From: Sphingomonas parva (ex Maeng et al. 2020)
Lineage (GTDB): Bacteria; Pseudomonadota; Alphaproteobacteria; Sphingomonadales; Sphingomonadaceae
Reading direction: 5' to 3'
Length of the DNA stretch: 61,784 bases
NCBI RefSeq assembly: GCF_004564275.1
Contig: NZ_SPDV01000022.1
Span: 1-61,784 of the forward strand
The number at the start of each line of letters is the position of its first letter. Positions within the stretch are counted from its first letter, which is position 1. The notes beneath the pieces were generated by a model. That model made no database searches. It saw only the letters and a program-made list of their open reading frames with translations, and was not told the DNA's origin. This document shows positions 28,531-38,079 of this stretch, piece after piece. A program made the position numbers and the translations under genes.

Positions 28531-29168
28531 CAGTTGCCACCCTTGCTGGATTCGCTCTTCAGCGCACCGGTTCCGCTCGGAGCCTTGTCGCGATAGACCT
28601 TGATCGCCTTGGCGGTCGCGGTGGCGTCGCCGGTGCCGCTGCCGCTCTGGCCGAGGACGAGGTCCGCAGGATCCGCGATCATCGCCGCGAGATTCGAGTT
28701 GATCGCACAGCCGTAGTTGGACCCCGTGGCGCTGGTCGCCGTCGGGCTCCAGTTCGGGCAGCCCGGCACGTGGGCGGTGCTGCGCGAGACGACGACGCGC
28801 GACGAGCCAGGTCGGACCGAGCCGGCGGTGACCGGCGCGCCCTCGCTGAGCAGCAGGCCGAACTCCGCGGTGACGCGGGCGATGTCGGCGCGGCTGCGGG
28901 TCGGGTTCGGCTCGTCGACGAAGACGCGGTCGCCATAGCCGAGACCGACCGTCTTGAACCATTCGCGCAGGCGCTCCTTCTCGGACGCCGCCAGGCCGGC
29001 GTCACCGCCGGAAACGTCGAAGACGAAGTCGCTGCGCTCGACGACCGGCTGGTTCACCGAATCGAGGAGGCGATTGGGAACGGCCTCCACTCGCTGGCCG
29101 CCGCCGTTGCAGGCCGAGACGGCGGCTCCGAACGCGATCACCGCGACGAGGGACTTGCTGCGAACCAT
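28530..29168 (-). CDS. cpaD: Pilus assembly lipoprotein CpaD
   Basis: 212 aa. Start MVRSKSLV at 29168, with AGGA 10 bases upstream. The lipobox VSAC makes C19 the likely anchor. The CpaD core includes RERLREWF-like ERLREWFKTVGLGYGDRVFVDEP, VVVSRSTAHVPGCPNWS and NYGCAINSNLAAMIADPADLV, where the two cysteines and the NSNLAAM..P.DL motif are family hallmarks. It supports the CpaC secretin in the outer membrane. Coupled to cpaE downstream. Confidence 0.94.
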   Translation of the reverse strand: MVRSKSLVAVIAFGAAVSACNGGGQRVEAVPNRLLDSVNQPVVERSDFVFDVSGGDAGLAASEKERLREWFKTVGLGYGDRVFVDEPNPTRSRADIARVTAEFGLLLSEGAPVTAGSVRPGSSRVVVSRSTAHVPGCPNWSPTATSATGSNYGCAINSNLAAMIADPADLVLGQSGSGTGDATATAKAIKVYRDKAPSGTGALKSESSKGGN

Positions 29169-29200
29169 GGATCTGCTGTCCTTTCGATCAGTCGCGTACA

Positions 29201-30751
29201 TCAGAAGCTGAAGCCCGGCGCCGCGGCCGGCTCGGAGCGCGCGGTGCGGCTCGGGGCGGGACGGCTGGTCGCGGGAGCCGGCGCCGGCGTTGGCGCCGAA
29301 GCGATGCCCGGGCCGGCGGTGCCGCCCTCGACGACCTGCGGGGCAGGGCGCCGCGCGCCGCTGACGCCCGTCTCGGCCGTTCCGAGCAGCACGCGCTCGG
29401 CGGTGTTGGGAAGGGTCGAGCCGTCGGTCGGAAGCGCGATCTGGCCCGCGTTGACCGGGCGGACGAGATAGGGCGTGACGACGATGACCAGCTCGGTCTC
29501 GTTGCGGCGGAAGTTGTTCGAGCGGAACAGCGCCCCGAGGATCGGCACGCTGCCGAGCCCCGGCGCCTTGTCGATCGAGTTGGTCGAATTGTTGCGCAGC
29601 AAACCGCCGATCATGAAGCTCTGGCCGGAGCCGAGCTCGACCGTCGTCTCGACCCGCCGGGTGGTGAGGCCCGGGATGGTGAAGCCGCCGATCTGGACCG
29701 AGCCCTCGGGGCTCAGCTCGGAGACTTCCGGACGGACGCGCATCGAGATGCGGCCGCCTTCGAGCACGAACGGGGTAAAGGCGAGGCTGACGCCATATTG
29801 CTTGAACTCGACCGAGGTGCCGTTGATGCCCGAGGCCATCGGGATCGGGAACTCGCCGCCGGCGAGGAAGCTCGCCGTCTCGCCCGACAAAGCGGTGAGG
29901 TTCGGCTCGGCCAGGATGCGGACGCGGTTGTCGTTCTCCTGCAGATTGGCGCTCGAGAGAACATCGAGGCCGAACAGCCGACCGGCGGCGCCGAGCGTCG
30001 TTCCGGGCCCTTGCTGCATCAGATATTTGGTCGCACCGGGACCCGCTCCGGTGACCGGATCGATCGTGGTGCCGACGTTGGTCGAGATCGTGCCCGGATT
30101 GCCGCGCATCAGGCCGAACAGGAAGCCGCCGGTCGTGTCGCGAGTCGCGAGATTGACGCCGATGTTGCGGATCAGCGAGCGGCTGACCTCGGCGATGCGG
30201 ACCTGGAGCATGACCTGAAGCGGAGTCGCGGTCTTGAGCCGGCTGATCACCTGCGTGCCCTGGCCGACATAGGCCTGGACGAGGCGGCTCGCCTCCTCGA
30301 CGTCGGCCGGCGCGGCGACCGTGCCGGTGAGCAGGACCATGCCGTTGATCGGGCGCGCCTGGATCTGCGCGTCCGGCATCGCGGCCTGCAGCAGATCGTC
30401 GATCGAGCCGATGTTGGTGCCGACGCGAACGTTGGCGGACCAGATCGTCCGTCCGGCGCGGTCGGTGGCGTAGACCGAGGTCTCGCCGGCCGACTTGCCG
30501 AAGATGTAGATCTGGTTGGCCGAGCGCACCTGGACGTCCGCGATGGCGTCGTTGGCGACGAACAGGTCGGTCATCGTCCCGCTGAGGCGGACCATCCGAC
30601 CGGTGCCGACCGAGAGGGCAACGTCGGTGGCCGGGCGAACCGTGCCGGCCGGCGGCGGAACCTGGGCCCGGGCGGGCGCAGAGGCGCCGATCGCGGCCAG
30701 AGCGGCGGCGAGCGCGGTGAGGGCGCCCTGGGTGAGGAAGCGCTTGGTCAT
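29201..30751 (-). CDS. cpaC: Tad pilus secretin CpaC / RcpA
   Basis: 516 aa. Signal peptide 1-29 (cut after ARA). Residues about 38-115 are the T2SS/T3SS short N-domain; a BON-like part follows (QARPINGMVLLTGTV). The secretin channel domain runs from about 180 to 420, with LQVMLQVRIAEVSR, PNLTALSGETASFLAGGEFPIP and SVPILGALFRSNNFRRNETELVIVVTPYLV. The proline/alanine-rich C-terminal 60 residues are outside the fold. It forms the outer-membrane pore for the pilus. It sits one base after cpaB. Confidence 0.96.
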   Translation of the reverse strand: MTKRFLTQGALTALAAALAAIGASAPARAQVPPPAGTVRPATDVALSVGTGRMVRLSGTMTDLFVANDAIADVQVRSANQIYIFGKSAGETSVYATDRAGRTIWSANVRVGTNIGSIDDLLQAAMPDAQIQARPINGMVLLTGTVAAPADVEEASRLVQAYVGQGTQVISRLKTATPLQVMLQVRIAEVSRSLIRNIGVNLATRDTTGGFLFGLMRGNPGTISTNVGTTIDPVTGAGPGATKYLMQQGPGTTLGAAGRLFGLDVLSSANLQENDNRVRILAEPNLTALSGETASFLAGGEFPIPMASGINGTSVEFKQYGVSLAFTPFVLEGGRISMRVRPEVSELSPEGSVQIGGFTIPGLTTRRVETTVELGSGQSFMIGGLLRNNSTNSIDKAPGLGSVPILGALFRSNNFRRNETELVIVVTPYLVRPVNAGQIALPTDGSTLPNTAERVLLGTAETGVSGARRPAPQVVEGGTAGPGIASAPTPAPAPATSRPAPSRTARSEPAAAPGFSF

Positions 30752-30752
30752 C

Positions 30753-31823
30753 TTACTTGGCTCCGACCGGAACGAGGGTGACGCTGTTGCCGCGGGCGAC
30801 ACGGACGACCGGGCCGGTCGGCCTGGCGGGCGCAGCGCCGGCGCCGCCCGCGGGCTGTCCGCCGCGGTCCGCGAGAGCGACCAGGGCGTCGGCCACGCGG
30901 TCGCGCGGGTCGCGATCCGCCTTGTCGGGCTGATCGCCCTTCTTCGCCGGCACCGAGCTGCGCTGGAAGCGCGACACGTCGGCGCCCACGGTGAAGGTGG
31001 GATTGCTGTCGATCGGCCGATTGGAGATGGCGAGCAGCATCTGCTTCTCGGCCTTCGGATCGGCATTCTCGGGGATGGTGACGTCGCCGGCGGCGATCGC
31101 GCGCTCCAGCTCGGCCGAATTGTCGGCGATCGAGCGCAGCGACAGCGAGAGGCTGCCGATCGTCTGCATGACCGCGACCTTCTCGGCGATCTTCGGCGTG
31201 ACCTCGAGCGTGACCAGCGAGATGTCCTGGACGACGGGCTTGCCGTCCTCGCCCTTGGGCGCGCTCATCTTGCGGTCGGTGGCGAGGACGCGGATGTTGC
31301 GGACAACGGTCTCCGAGACCTTGAGCGGCGGACCGTCGCCGTCGATCTCCTGGGTCAGCACGATGTCGACCCGGTCACCCGGGAAAACGAAGCCGGCGAC
31401 GCTGCTCGTCGCCGAGACGGCGACCGTGACGGCGCGCATGCCGGCGCCGAGCGCGGCGGCGAGGAAACCGCGCTCGCCGGGCTTGATCAGCGAGCCGGTG
31501 GTGATCGGCTGGCCGGCGGAGATCTCGTTGCGGACCACGGTGCCGATCAGATCGGCCGGGTTTGCGCCGGCGCCGCCCTTGATGAAATAGGCCGGCTGGA
31601 CGAGGCCCTTCGGCCAGAGCTGGAAGCGCAGCGCCTCGGCGTCGATGATCGTGCCGACCGGCAGCGGCCGGGTGGCGACCAGCACTTCCGGGCCGACGGG
31701 CACGGCCGGAGTCGCGGCGGCCTGGGGCGCGCTCGCTCCGCTGAACATGTTGCGGGCCGTGACGGCCGTCACCGCGGCGACGACCAGGGCGCCGACCAGC
31801 AGCATGAGCTTCTTAACATCCAT
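30753..31823 (-). CDS. cpaB: Flp pilus assembly protein CpaB / RcpC
   Basis: 356 aa. An N-terminal anchor (about 5-25) is followed by a SAF domain (VLVATRPLPVGTIIDAEAL...) and the RcpC core FPGDRVDIVLTQEI. The next segment is VLATDRKMSAPKGEDGKPVVQDISLVTLEVTPKIAEKVAV, split by its acidic loop. A disordered Gly/Ala/Pro region near 310-345 precedes the final strand. It is periplasmic and helps secretin assembly. It follows cpaA by 48 bases. Confidence 0.95.
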   Translation of the reverse strand: MDVKKLMLLVGALVVAAVTAVTARNMFSGASAPQAAATPAVPVGPEVLVATRPLPVGTIIDAEALRFQLWPKGLVQPAYFIKGGAGANPADLIGTVVRNEISAGQPITTGSLIKPGERGFLAAALGAGMRAVTVAVSATSSVAGFVFPGDRVDIVLTQEIDGDGPPLKVSETVVRNIRVLATDRKMSAPKGEDGKPVVQDISLVTLEVTPKIAEKVAVMQTIGSLSLSLRSIADNSAELERAIAAGDVTIPENADPKAEKQMLLAISNRPIDSNPTFTVGADVSRFQRSSVPAKKGDQPDKADRDPRDRVADALVALADRGGQPAGGAGAAPARPTGPVVRVARGNSVTLVPVGAK

Positions 31824-31871
31824 GACGGCACTCGCCTCCTGCCCGCTTCTTTCGAAAAGCAGGCTCGATCA

Positions 31872-32342
31872 TCAGACAAATTGGTTAAGGAAGCGTTCGC
31901 CGATTATCCAAAGGCCGGCGAACGTGATTGCAATTCCATAAGGAATTTCAGGATTTCCCGCCGCACGGGCGATCCGGTGCGGGATCAGCAGCGCGAGGGT
32001 GAGCACGCCGCCGGCGATCGACATGATCACCAGCAGCTGGAGAATGGCGGGGGCGGGGAGCCAGAGCGCCACGGCGCCGGCCATCTTGACGTCGCCGCCG
32101 CCCATCCAGTCGAAATAGAAGAGAATGAAGAAGGCGCCGAAGACCAAGGCGGCGACGCCCAGCTGCAGCGCCACGCCCGGCCACAGGCCGAGGCCGCTCG
32201 TCCACCAATACGGAATGGCGAGCAGGGCGATCATCGCGTTCAGGCGGTTGGGAATGATCCGGCTGCGCCAATCGCCGATCGCCGCCGCGACGAGCGCCGC
32301 GGCCAGCAGTCCGATCAGGAACCAGGAAAATTCTTGCCACAT
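31872..32342 (-). CDS. cpaA: Prepilin peptidase CpaA / TadV (A24 family)
   Basis: 156 aa. This is the short form that cleaves Flp prepilins but lacks the N-methylation domain of PilD. Catalytic aspartates are D24 (GDWRSRIIPN) and D84 in the GxGD motif (MGGGDVKMAG). Five to six membrane segments are visible. The start at 32342 (ATG) is preferred over a TTG two codons upstream. It heads the Tad operon; only 51 bases separate it from the divergent hydrolase gene, so no pilin gene lies upstream. Confidence 0.93.
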   Translation of the reverse strand: MWQEFSWFLIGLLAAALVAAAIGDWRSRIIPNRLNAMIALLAIPYWWTSGLGLWPGVALQLGVAALVFGAFFILFYFDWMGGGDVKMAGAVALWLPAPAILQLLVIMSIAGGVLTLALLIPHRIARAAGNPEIPYGIAITFAGLWIIGERFLNQFV

Positions 32343-32393
32343 GGTCAACGGCTACTAGACGGGCTTGCTTACAAAACCGTAACTGCCCCCGGA

Positions 32394-33326
32394 ATGGACA
32401 GCCTCGCGATCGATCGCCGCGCTCTTCCCGCGGACGCCCGGCTGAGCCGCTGGCAGGCCCCGGACGGCTGGAGCTACCGCCGGATCGACTGGTCGCTTCC
32501 CGACGCGGCGAGAGGCAGCCTGCTCTTCGCCGGCGGCCGCGGCGACTTCATCGAGAAATATGTCGAGCCGCTCGGGCATTGGCGCGCCCAGGGCTGGCGG
32601 GTGACCTCGTTCGACTGGCGCAGCCAGGGCGGCTCGCGCGGCGACATCGCCGGCGGGCATCTCGACAGCCTCGACGTGCTGGTCGACGATCTCGCCGCGC
32701 TGATCGAGGACTGGCGCCGCGAGGCGCCCGGGCCGCACGTCGTCATCGCCCACTCGATGGGCGGACACGTGCTGGCACGGGTGCTGGCCGAGCGCCGCCC
32801 GGCGCTCGACGCCGCGGTGCTGGTCGCGCCGATGCTGATGGTCAACAGCGCGCCCTTTCCCGCCTGGGCAGCGGCCTGGATCGCCGCCGGCATGACCGCG
32901 ATCGGCTTCGGCAAAGTGCCGTTGCTGCGCGGAGTCTCGCCGCTGCCGCCGACCGGATCGCCGCGCCAGGCGATCCTGACCGGCTGCCCCGAGCGCTATT
33001 CGGACGAGCTCTACTGGTGGCAGAAGGAGCCCGGCTACAATCTCGGCGGCCCGAGCTGGGGCTGGGTGCGCGCCGCCTTCCGCTCCTCGGCGGCGCTCAC
33101 CCGCGATCGGCTCGCCGGGATCGAGGTGGCGGTGCTGCTCGTCGCCACGGCGCGCGACCGGCTGGTCAGCCCGACGGCCATCCGCAAGGCGGCGGCGACC
33201 ATCCCCGGCGCCGAGCTGCTGATGTTCCCCGACGCAGGGCATGAGATCCTCCGCGAGGCGGATCCGGTCCGGCTCGAGGCGCTCGCCGCGATCGACGACT
33301 TCCTGGCGCGGAAGGCGGGGGCGTGA
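32394..33326 (+). CDS. Alpha/beta hydrolase (lysophospholipase-like)
   Basis: 310 aa. The serine nucleophile sits in the elbow HSMGGHV (about 117-123), and the acid lies near VATARDRLV. The base is in FPDAGHEILRE close to the C-terminus. The RSQGGSRG segment after FDWR is typical of monoacylglycerol-lipase/PldB-like enzymes. No signal peptide is seen, so it should be cytoplasmic. Its stop overlaps the GTG of the FAD oxidoreductase gene (GTGA), so the two are co-translated. Confidence 0.9.
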   Translation: MDSLAIDRRALPADARLSRWQAPDGWSYRRIDWSLPDAARGSLLFAGGRGDFIEKYVEPLGHWRAQGWRVTSFDWRSQGGSRGDIAGGHLDSLDVLVDDLAALIEDWRREAPGPHVVIAHSMGGHVLARVLAERRPALDAAVLVAPMLMVNSAPFPAWAAAWIAAGMTAIGFGKVPLLRGVSPLPPTGSPRQAILTGCPERYSDELYWWQKEPGYNLGGPSWGWVRAAFRSSAALTRDRLAGIEVAVLLVATARDRLVSPTAIRKAAATIPGAELLMFPDAGHEILREADPVRLEALAAIDDFLARKAGA

Positions 33327-34423
33327 GCCGGCGCGCGGACGTGGCGATCGTCGGCGCCGGCATCGCCGGCGCGAGCCTTGCCGCCGAGATCGCCGGCGAG
33401 GTCTCGGTGCTGCTGCTCGAGGCGGAGGAGCAGCCGGGCTATCATTCCACCGGACGCTCGGCCGCCTTCTGGTCGGAGACCTATGGCGGCCCGGCCGTCC
33501 AGCCGCTGACCACCGCCTCCGGGCCGTGGCTCGAGGAGCGTGGCTTCCTCGGACCGCGGGGCGGGCTGCACATCGCGGCCGGCGACTCCGCGCCGCTCGA
33601 CGCGCTGGCGCGGGAGCTCGGCGGCGCCGTGGAGCTCGAGCGGCTCGGGCGGAGCGCTCTCGAAGCAAGGGTTCCCGGGCTGCGCCCGGCGTGGCGCGAC
33701 GGACTGTACGAGCCGACCTGCGCCGACATCGACGTCGCCGCGCTCCACGCTTGCTACCTGAAGCAGGCCCGGGGAGAGGGGGCTCAGCTCGTCACCGGCG
33801 CGCGAGTCGAGCGGGCGACGCGGGAGGACGGCGCCTGGGTGATCGAAACTCGTGCCGGGACCTTTATCGCCGACATTCTGGTCGACGCGGCCGGCGCCTG
33901 GGCGGACGAGGTGGCGGGGCGCGCCGGCCTCGCGCCGATCGGCATCCAGCCCTACCGCCGCACCGTCGCCCAGCTGCGCGTCGACCCGCCCGCGCCGGCC
34001 GACCTGCCGCTGGTGATCGACGCTCTCGGGCGTTTCTACTTCAAGCCGGAGGCGGGCGGCCGGATCTGGCTGAGCCCGCACGACGAGACGGCGATGGCGG
34101 CGTGCGACTGCGCGCCGGACGAGCTCGACGTCGCAATCGCGATCGAGCGGCTGGAGAGCGTGGTCGACTGGACGATCGAGCGGGTCGAGCACAAATGGGC
34201 CGGCCTCAGGACCTTCGCCCCCGACCGGGTGCCGGTCTACGGTTTCGCACCGCGCCGCCGCGACTTCTTCTGGTTCGCCGGGCAGGGCGGCTTCGGCATT
34301 CAGACCGCCCCGGCGGCGGCCAAGCTCGCCGCCGCGCTGCTGCTCGACCGCGATCCCGATCCGATGATCGCCGGCATCGACCCCGAGCTTTATTCGCCTG
34401 AGCGATTCGTCAGCGGCGGCTGA
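33323..34423 (+). CDS. FAD-dependent oxidoreductase (DAO family)
   Basis: 366 aa from a GTG start overlapping the previous stop. The dinucleotide motif VAIVGAGIAGASLA is at about 7-20, then LLLEAEEQPGYHSTGRSAA, and the C-terminal FAD site FFWFAGQGGFGIQTAPAAA. The pattern STGRSAAxW fits the glycine-oxidase/D-amino-acid or hydroxyglutarate oxidase group, but the substrate cannot be fixed. It is the second gene of a two-gene operon and is convergent with rnhA. Confidence 0.88.
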   Translation: MSRRADVAIVGAGIAGASLAAEIAGEVSVLLLEAEEQPGYHSTGRSAAFWSETYGGPAVQPLTTASGPWLEERGFLGPRGGLHIAAGDSAPLDALARELGGAVELERLGRSALEARVPGLRPAWRDGLYEPTCADIDVAALHACYLKQARGEGAQLVTGARVERATREDGAWVIETRAGTFIADILVDAAGAWADEVAGRAGLAPIGIQPYRRTVAQLRVDPPAPADLPLVIDALGRFYFKPEAGGRIWLSPHDETAMAACDCAPDELDVAIAIERLESVVDWTIERVEHKWAGLRTFAPDRVPVYGFAPRRRDFFWFAGQGGFGIQTAPAAAKLAAALLLDRDPDPMIAGIDPELYSPERFVSGG

Positions 34424-34445
34424 AGGGGAGACGCTGCCGCTGCAG

Positions 34446-34886
34446 CTAGCGCTTCACGAACTGCACCGCGGCGTCGCAGGCGAGCCGGTCGGCGCGCTCG
34501 TTCTCGGGGTGGCCGGCATGGCCCTTCACCCAGCGCCAGTCGATCCGGTGCGGCTCGGCTGCGTCGAGCAACTCCTGCCAGAGCTCGGCATTCTTGACCG
34601 GCTTGCGATCGGCAGTCTTCCAGCCGTTGCGGCGCCAGCCGTGAATCCACTTGGTGATGCCGTCCTTGAGATAGACGCTGTCGGTGTGAAGGACGATGTC
34701 GCAGGGCCGCTTCAGCGCCTGGAGAGCACGGATCGCCGCCATCATTTCCATGCGGTTGTTGGTGGTGACCGGCTCCCCGCCCGAAAGCTCCTTCTCGTGC
34801 GGGCCGGAGCGGATGATCGCGCCCCAGCCGCCCGGACCCGGATTGCCCTTGCACGCGCCGTCCGTGAAGATCTCGACACTCGTCAT
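34446..34886 (-). CDS. rnhA: Ribonuclease HI
   Basis: 146 aa. RNase HI cuts the RNA strand of RNA-DNA hybrids. The catalytic set is D9 ([16 protein letters not shown]), E47 ([10 protein letters not shown]), D69 (LHTDSVY) and D133 ([11 protein letters not shown]), with the [13 protein letters not shown] loop intact. It lies 15 bases after the end of ispH on the same strand. Confidence 0.98.
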   Translation of the reverse strand: MTSVEIFTDGACKGNPGPGGWGAIIRSGPHEKELSGGEPVTTNNRMEMMAAIRALQALKRPCDIVLHTDSVYLKDGITKWIHGWRRNGWKTADRKPVKNAELWQELLDAAEPHRIDWRWVKGHAGHPENERADRLACDAAVQFVKR

Positions 34887-34901
34887 TCCGGATCCCGAAG
34901 C

Positions 34902-35852
34902 TCAGGCGGCGGCTTCGAGGCCGCGGGGCAGCTTGAACACCATCCGCTCGACGACGCCGGCAGCCTCTTCCTCGCTGACCTCGAAATGGGCCGAGAGGAA
35001 ATCAACCACCTCGCGGACCAGGGTCTCCGGCGCCGAGGCGCCGGCGGTGAGGCCGAGGGTGCGGACGCCGTCGAGCCAGGCGAGATCGATCTCGTCGGCG
35101 CGGGCGATCAGCCGGGCGCGCACGCCCTCGCGCTCGGCGACCTCGACGAGGCGCAAGGAGTTCGAGCTCTTGGTCGATCCGATCACCAGCACCGCATCGC
35201 AGGTGCGGGCGATGTCCTTGACCGCGGCCTGGCGGTTCGAGGTCGCGTAGCAGATGTCCTCGCCGCGCGGCCCCTTGATCTCGGGGAAGCGGCGTTCGAG
35301 GATCGAGACGATCTCGGCCGTGTCGTCGACCGAGAGGGTGGTCTGGGTGAGGAAGGCGAGGTTGCCGGGATCGGCCGGCGTGATCCGGGTCGCGTCCTCG
35401 GCCGTCTCGATCAGGGTCATCTGCCCTTCCGGGACCTGGCCGAAGGTGCCGATCACCTCCGGATGGCCGGCATGGCCGATGAAGAGGATGTGGCGGCCGC
35501 CCTCGACCAGCCGTTCGGCCTGGCGATGGACCTTGGAGACGAGGGGGCAGGTGGCGTCGAGGAAATCGAGGCCGCGCTCGGCCGCCATGGCCGGCACCGC
35601 CTTGGGCACGCCATGGGCGGAGAAGACCACCGGCACGCCGTCCGGCACCTGATCGAGCTCGCGCACGAACACCGCGCCCTTCGCCTTCAGCGTATCGACG
35701 ACAAATTTGTTGTGGACGATCTCGTGGCGGACATAGACCGGTGCGCCGTAGCGCTCGAGCGCGAGCTCGACGATCCGGATCGCGCGGTCGACGCCGGCGC
35801 AGAAGCCGCGCGGCGCCGCGATCAGAAGATGAAGGGGTGGTTTCGTCGCCAT
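34902..35852 (-). CDS. ispH: 4-hydroxy-3-methylbut-2-enyl diphosphate reductase
   Basis: 316 aa. IspH is the last enzyme of the MEP pathway and gives IPP and DMAPP. The [4Fe-4S] cysteines are C18 (APRGFCAGV), C102 (LDATCPLV) and C201 ([10 protein letters not shown]). Also seen are HEIVHN, FSAHG, and GSTKSSNS. The ATG at 35852 gives the standard N-terminus [17 protein letters not shown]. It is followed by rnhA. Confidence 0.98.
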   Translation of the reverse strand: MATKPPLHLLIAAPRGFCAGVDRAIRIVELALERYGAPVYVRHEIVHNKFVVDTLKAKGAVFVRELDQVPDGVPVVFSAHGVPKAVPAMAAERGLDFLDATCPLVSKVHRQAERLVEGGRHILFIGHAGHPEVIGTFGQVPEGQMTLIETAEDATRITPADPGNLAFLTQTTLSVDDTAEIVSILERRFPEIKGPRGEDICYATSNRQAAVKDIARTCDAVLVIGSTKSSNSLRLVEVAEREGVRARLIARADEIDLAWLDGVRTLGLTAGASAPETLVREVVDFLSAHFEVSEEEAAGVVERMVFKLPRGLEAAA

Positions 35853-35995
35853 GGTCGAGCCTCTATTCGGGGCAAGCCGCCGCGTCCACTGGCACGTGAC
35901 CCGGCCCGGCCGCGGCCGGTTCCTTGCTTGCTTCGGCGAAACCCGCTTCCTATGATCCGCCGGCCCGCCCCCGGGGAAATGAGGATCCATAGCCT

Positions 35996-36634
35996 GTGTT
36001 CAAGTGCAAAGCGGCGGTTGCCGCCCTCCTTCCGCTGGCCATCGTCGGCTGCTCGTCCGACGGCCAGCTGACCGCCACCGGAATCACCGTCACCCGCTCG
36101 GCCTGCCCCGCGGTCGGCATTCCGGCGTCGACGGGGGACATCACCCTGTTCAACCCGGAGAACAGCCGCGACGCCAGCGCGATCGACGTCGTCGCGCACA
36201 TCACCAACGTCCGTTCGACCTGCGACGAAAGCGGCGAGAACATCGTCAGCACGGTGAATTTCGAGATCCGCGGCCAGCGCCGCGACGCCTCCGGGGCCCG
36301 TGAGGTCGTGCTGCCCTATTTCGCCGTCGTCGTGCAGGGCGGCACCAACGTCGTCTCGAAGAGCGTCAGCCGCGTCGGCCTGCGTTTCGAGGACGGCCAG
36401 CTGCGCGCCACCGCGACCGGCACCGCCACCGGTTCGGTGCTGCGCTCCGCAGCGACCTTGCCCGAGGACATCCGCCGCCAGGTGACCCGCGAGCGCAAGC
36501 CCGGAGATCCCGACGCGGCAGTCGATCCGCTGGCCGATCCGACGGTGCGCGAAGCGGTCCGCCGCGCCAGCTTCGAGGTGCTGGTCGGCTTCCAGCTGAC
36601 CGAGGCGCAGCTCGCCTACAACGCGACGCGATGA
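35996..36634 (+). CDS. Putative lipoprotein of unknown function
   Basis: 212 aa from a GTG start with GAGGA 11 bases upstream. The lipobox AIVGC places the lipidated cysteine at about residue 19. The mature protein looks beta-rich ([49 protein letters not shown]). Two cysteines 40 residues apart may pair. The C-terminal third is helical and charged ([16 protein letters not shown]). The sequence resembles immunoglobulin-like periplasmic proteins of sphingomonads, but no named family can be given. It lies just before the glycine riboswitch but ends before it. Confidence 0.7.
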   Translation: MFKCKAAVAALLPLAIVGCSSDGQLTATGITVTRSACPAVGIPASTGDITLFNPENSRDASAIDVVAHITNVRSTCDESGENIVSTVNFEIRGQRRDASGAREVVLPYFAVVVQGGTNVVSKSVSRVGLRFEDGQLRATATGTATGSVLRSAATLPEDIRRQVTRERKPGDPDAAVDPLADPTVREAVRRASFEVLVGFQLTEAQLAYNATR

Positions 36635-36697
36635 GCCGTTGACTTGCACCGGGCGAGCCTTCAAGGCAGCCCGGTCGCCGGCGGAGACGCCGGTGCA

Positions 36698-36893
36698 CGT
36701 GCGGGAGAGCGCGGCAGGTCGTGAGGCCGGTCGCCGCCGAAGGAGCAACCGCCCCGGAATCTCTCAGGCAAACGGGACCGCACGGGCACAGACACTCTGG
36801 AAAGCGTCCGGCGGCCATCGGCGTCGGCGGACCACCGAAGGGGTAACCCGCCTTGGCCTCGGCGACGGCGGGGAAAGCTCTCAGGTCCAGTGA
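36698..36893 (+). ncRNA. Tandem glycine riboswitch
   Basis: Two glycine aptamers lie in series before gcvT. Aptamer I (36698-36784) is closed by CGTGCGG/CCGCACG and holds GGGAGAGC, CCGCCGAAGGAGCAA and CTCTCAGGCAAACGGGACCG. Aptamer II (36792-36893) is closed by CACTCTGG/CCAGTG and holds AAAGCGTCC, ACCGAAGGGGTAACCC and GAAAGCTCTCAGGTCCAGTGACAGAGGGGGA. These are the conserved glycine-binding cores. Binding of glycine normally switches on the cleavage system. Confidence 0.95.
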
Positions 36894-36913
36894 CAGAGGG
36901 GGACGTATCGCGA

Positions 36914-36956
36914 CCAGGGACGGCCGAGCCGCGCCCGAAGCCGCAGCGCCCTGGAG
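36914..36956 (+). promoter_or_regulatory. Possible ribosome-site-sequestering hairpin of the gcv riboswitch
   Basis: CCAGGG (36914-36919) can pair with CCCTGG (36949-36954), and the second arm overlaps the gcvT Shine-Dalgarno GGAG (36953-36956). It sits between aptamer II and the ATG at 36964 and has no U-tract. Translational rather than transcriptional control would fit, but this is inference from a six-base stem. Confidence 0.35.
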
Positions 36957-36963
36957 ACTGGAC

Positions 36964-38079
36964 ATGAGCGACGCCACCGGAAGCCTTCTGCCCCTCGACG
37001 CCTGGCATCGCGCCCGCGGCGCCCGCATGGTCCCGTTCGCCGGCTATGCCATGCCGATCCAATATGAGGGGATCATCGCCGAGCATCGCTGGACGCGCGA
37101 ATCCGCCGGCCTGTTCGACGTCAGCCACATGGGGCAGATCATCCTGCGCGGCGCCGAGGCCGAGGCCGGGCTCGAGACGCTGCTCCCGGCCGATCTCTCG
37201 ATCCTCAAGGACGGCCGGCTGCGCTATTCGCTGCTGCTCACCGACGACGCCGGGATCATCGACGATCTGATGGTCACCCGTCGCGGCGACCATTTCTACA
37301 TGGTCGTGAACGGCGCGACCAAGGAAGGCGATATCGCCCACCTCCAGGAGCGGCTCCCGCGCACCGTGACGCTCGATTACATGAAGGAGCAGGCGCTGCT
37401 CGCGCTGCAGGGACCGAAGGCCGCCGCGACGCTCGCGCGCCTCGCCTCCGGGGTCGATGCGCTCGGCTTCATGACCGGCGGCGCGTTCGAGATCGGCGGA
37501 GTGACGGCGTGGATCAGCCGTTCGGGCTATACCGGCGAGGACGGCTTCGAGATTTCCGTCCCGGCGGACCGCGTCGTGGAGATCGCCGACCTCATCGCCG
37601 ACCAGCCGGAGGTGAAGCCGATCGGCCTCGGCGCGCGCGACTCGCTGCGCCTCGAGGCCGGCCTGCCGCTCTACGGCCACGATCTGGACACCGGCACCAC
37701 CCCGGTCGAGGCCGACCTCGGCTTCGCCATCTCCAAGCGTCGCCGCAGCGAGGGCGGGTTCGCCGGCTGGCACCGGATCGCCGCCGAGCTCGAGAACGGC
37801 CCGATCCGCCGCCGCGTCGGGCTGACGGTCGAGGGCCGGCAGCCGGTGCGCGAGGGCGCGATGGTCGTCGACGACGAGGGCAACGAGGTCGGCAAGGTGA
37901 CCAGCGGCGGCTTCTCGCCGATGCTCGAGGCGCCGATCGCCATGGCCTATGTGCCGGCGGCCTCGGCCGAGCCGGGCAGCGCGATCCGTCTTGCCCAGCG
38001 CGGCAAGATCTTCGAGGCGAAAGTGGCGCCGATGCCGTTCGTCCCCCACAAATACCACCGCAAGGGAGCCGGCCAATGA
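36964..38079 (+). CDS. gcvT: Aminomethyltransferase, glycine cleavage T protein
   Basis: 371 aa. GcvT takes the aminomethyl group from lipoylated GcvH, releases ammonia and passes the carbon to tetrahydrofolate. Visible: [14 protein letters not shown] near the N-terminus, [40 protein letters not shown] and the [20 protein letters not shown] motif. The start has GGAG 7 bases upstream. Directly under the glycine riboswitch; overlaps gcvH by 4 bases. Confidence 0.98.
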   Translation: MSDATGSLLPLDAWHRARGARMVPFAGYAMPIQYEGIIAEHRWTRESAGLFDVSHMGQIILRGAEAEAGLETLLPADLSILKDGRLRYSLLLTDDAGIIDDLMVTRRGDHFYMVVNGATKEGDIAHLQERLPRTVTLDYMKEQALLALQGPKAAATLARLASGVDALGFMTGGAFEIGGVTAWISRSGYTGEDGFEISVPADRVVEIADLIADQPEVKPIGLGARDSLRLEAGLPLYGHDLDTGTTPVEADLGFAISKRRRSEGGFAGWHRIAAELENGPIRRRVGLTVEGRQPVREGAMVVDDEGNEVGKVTSGGFSPMLEAPIAMAYVPAASAEPGSAIRLAQRGKIFEAKVAPMPFVPHKYHRKGAGQ

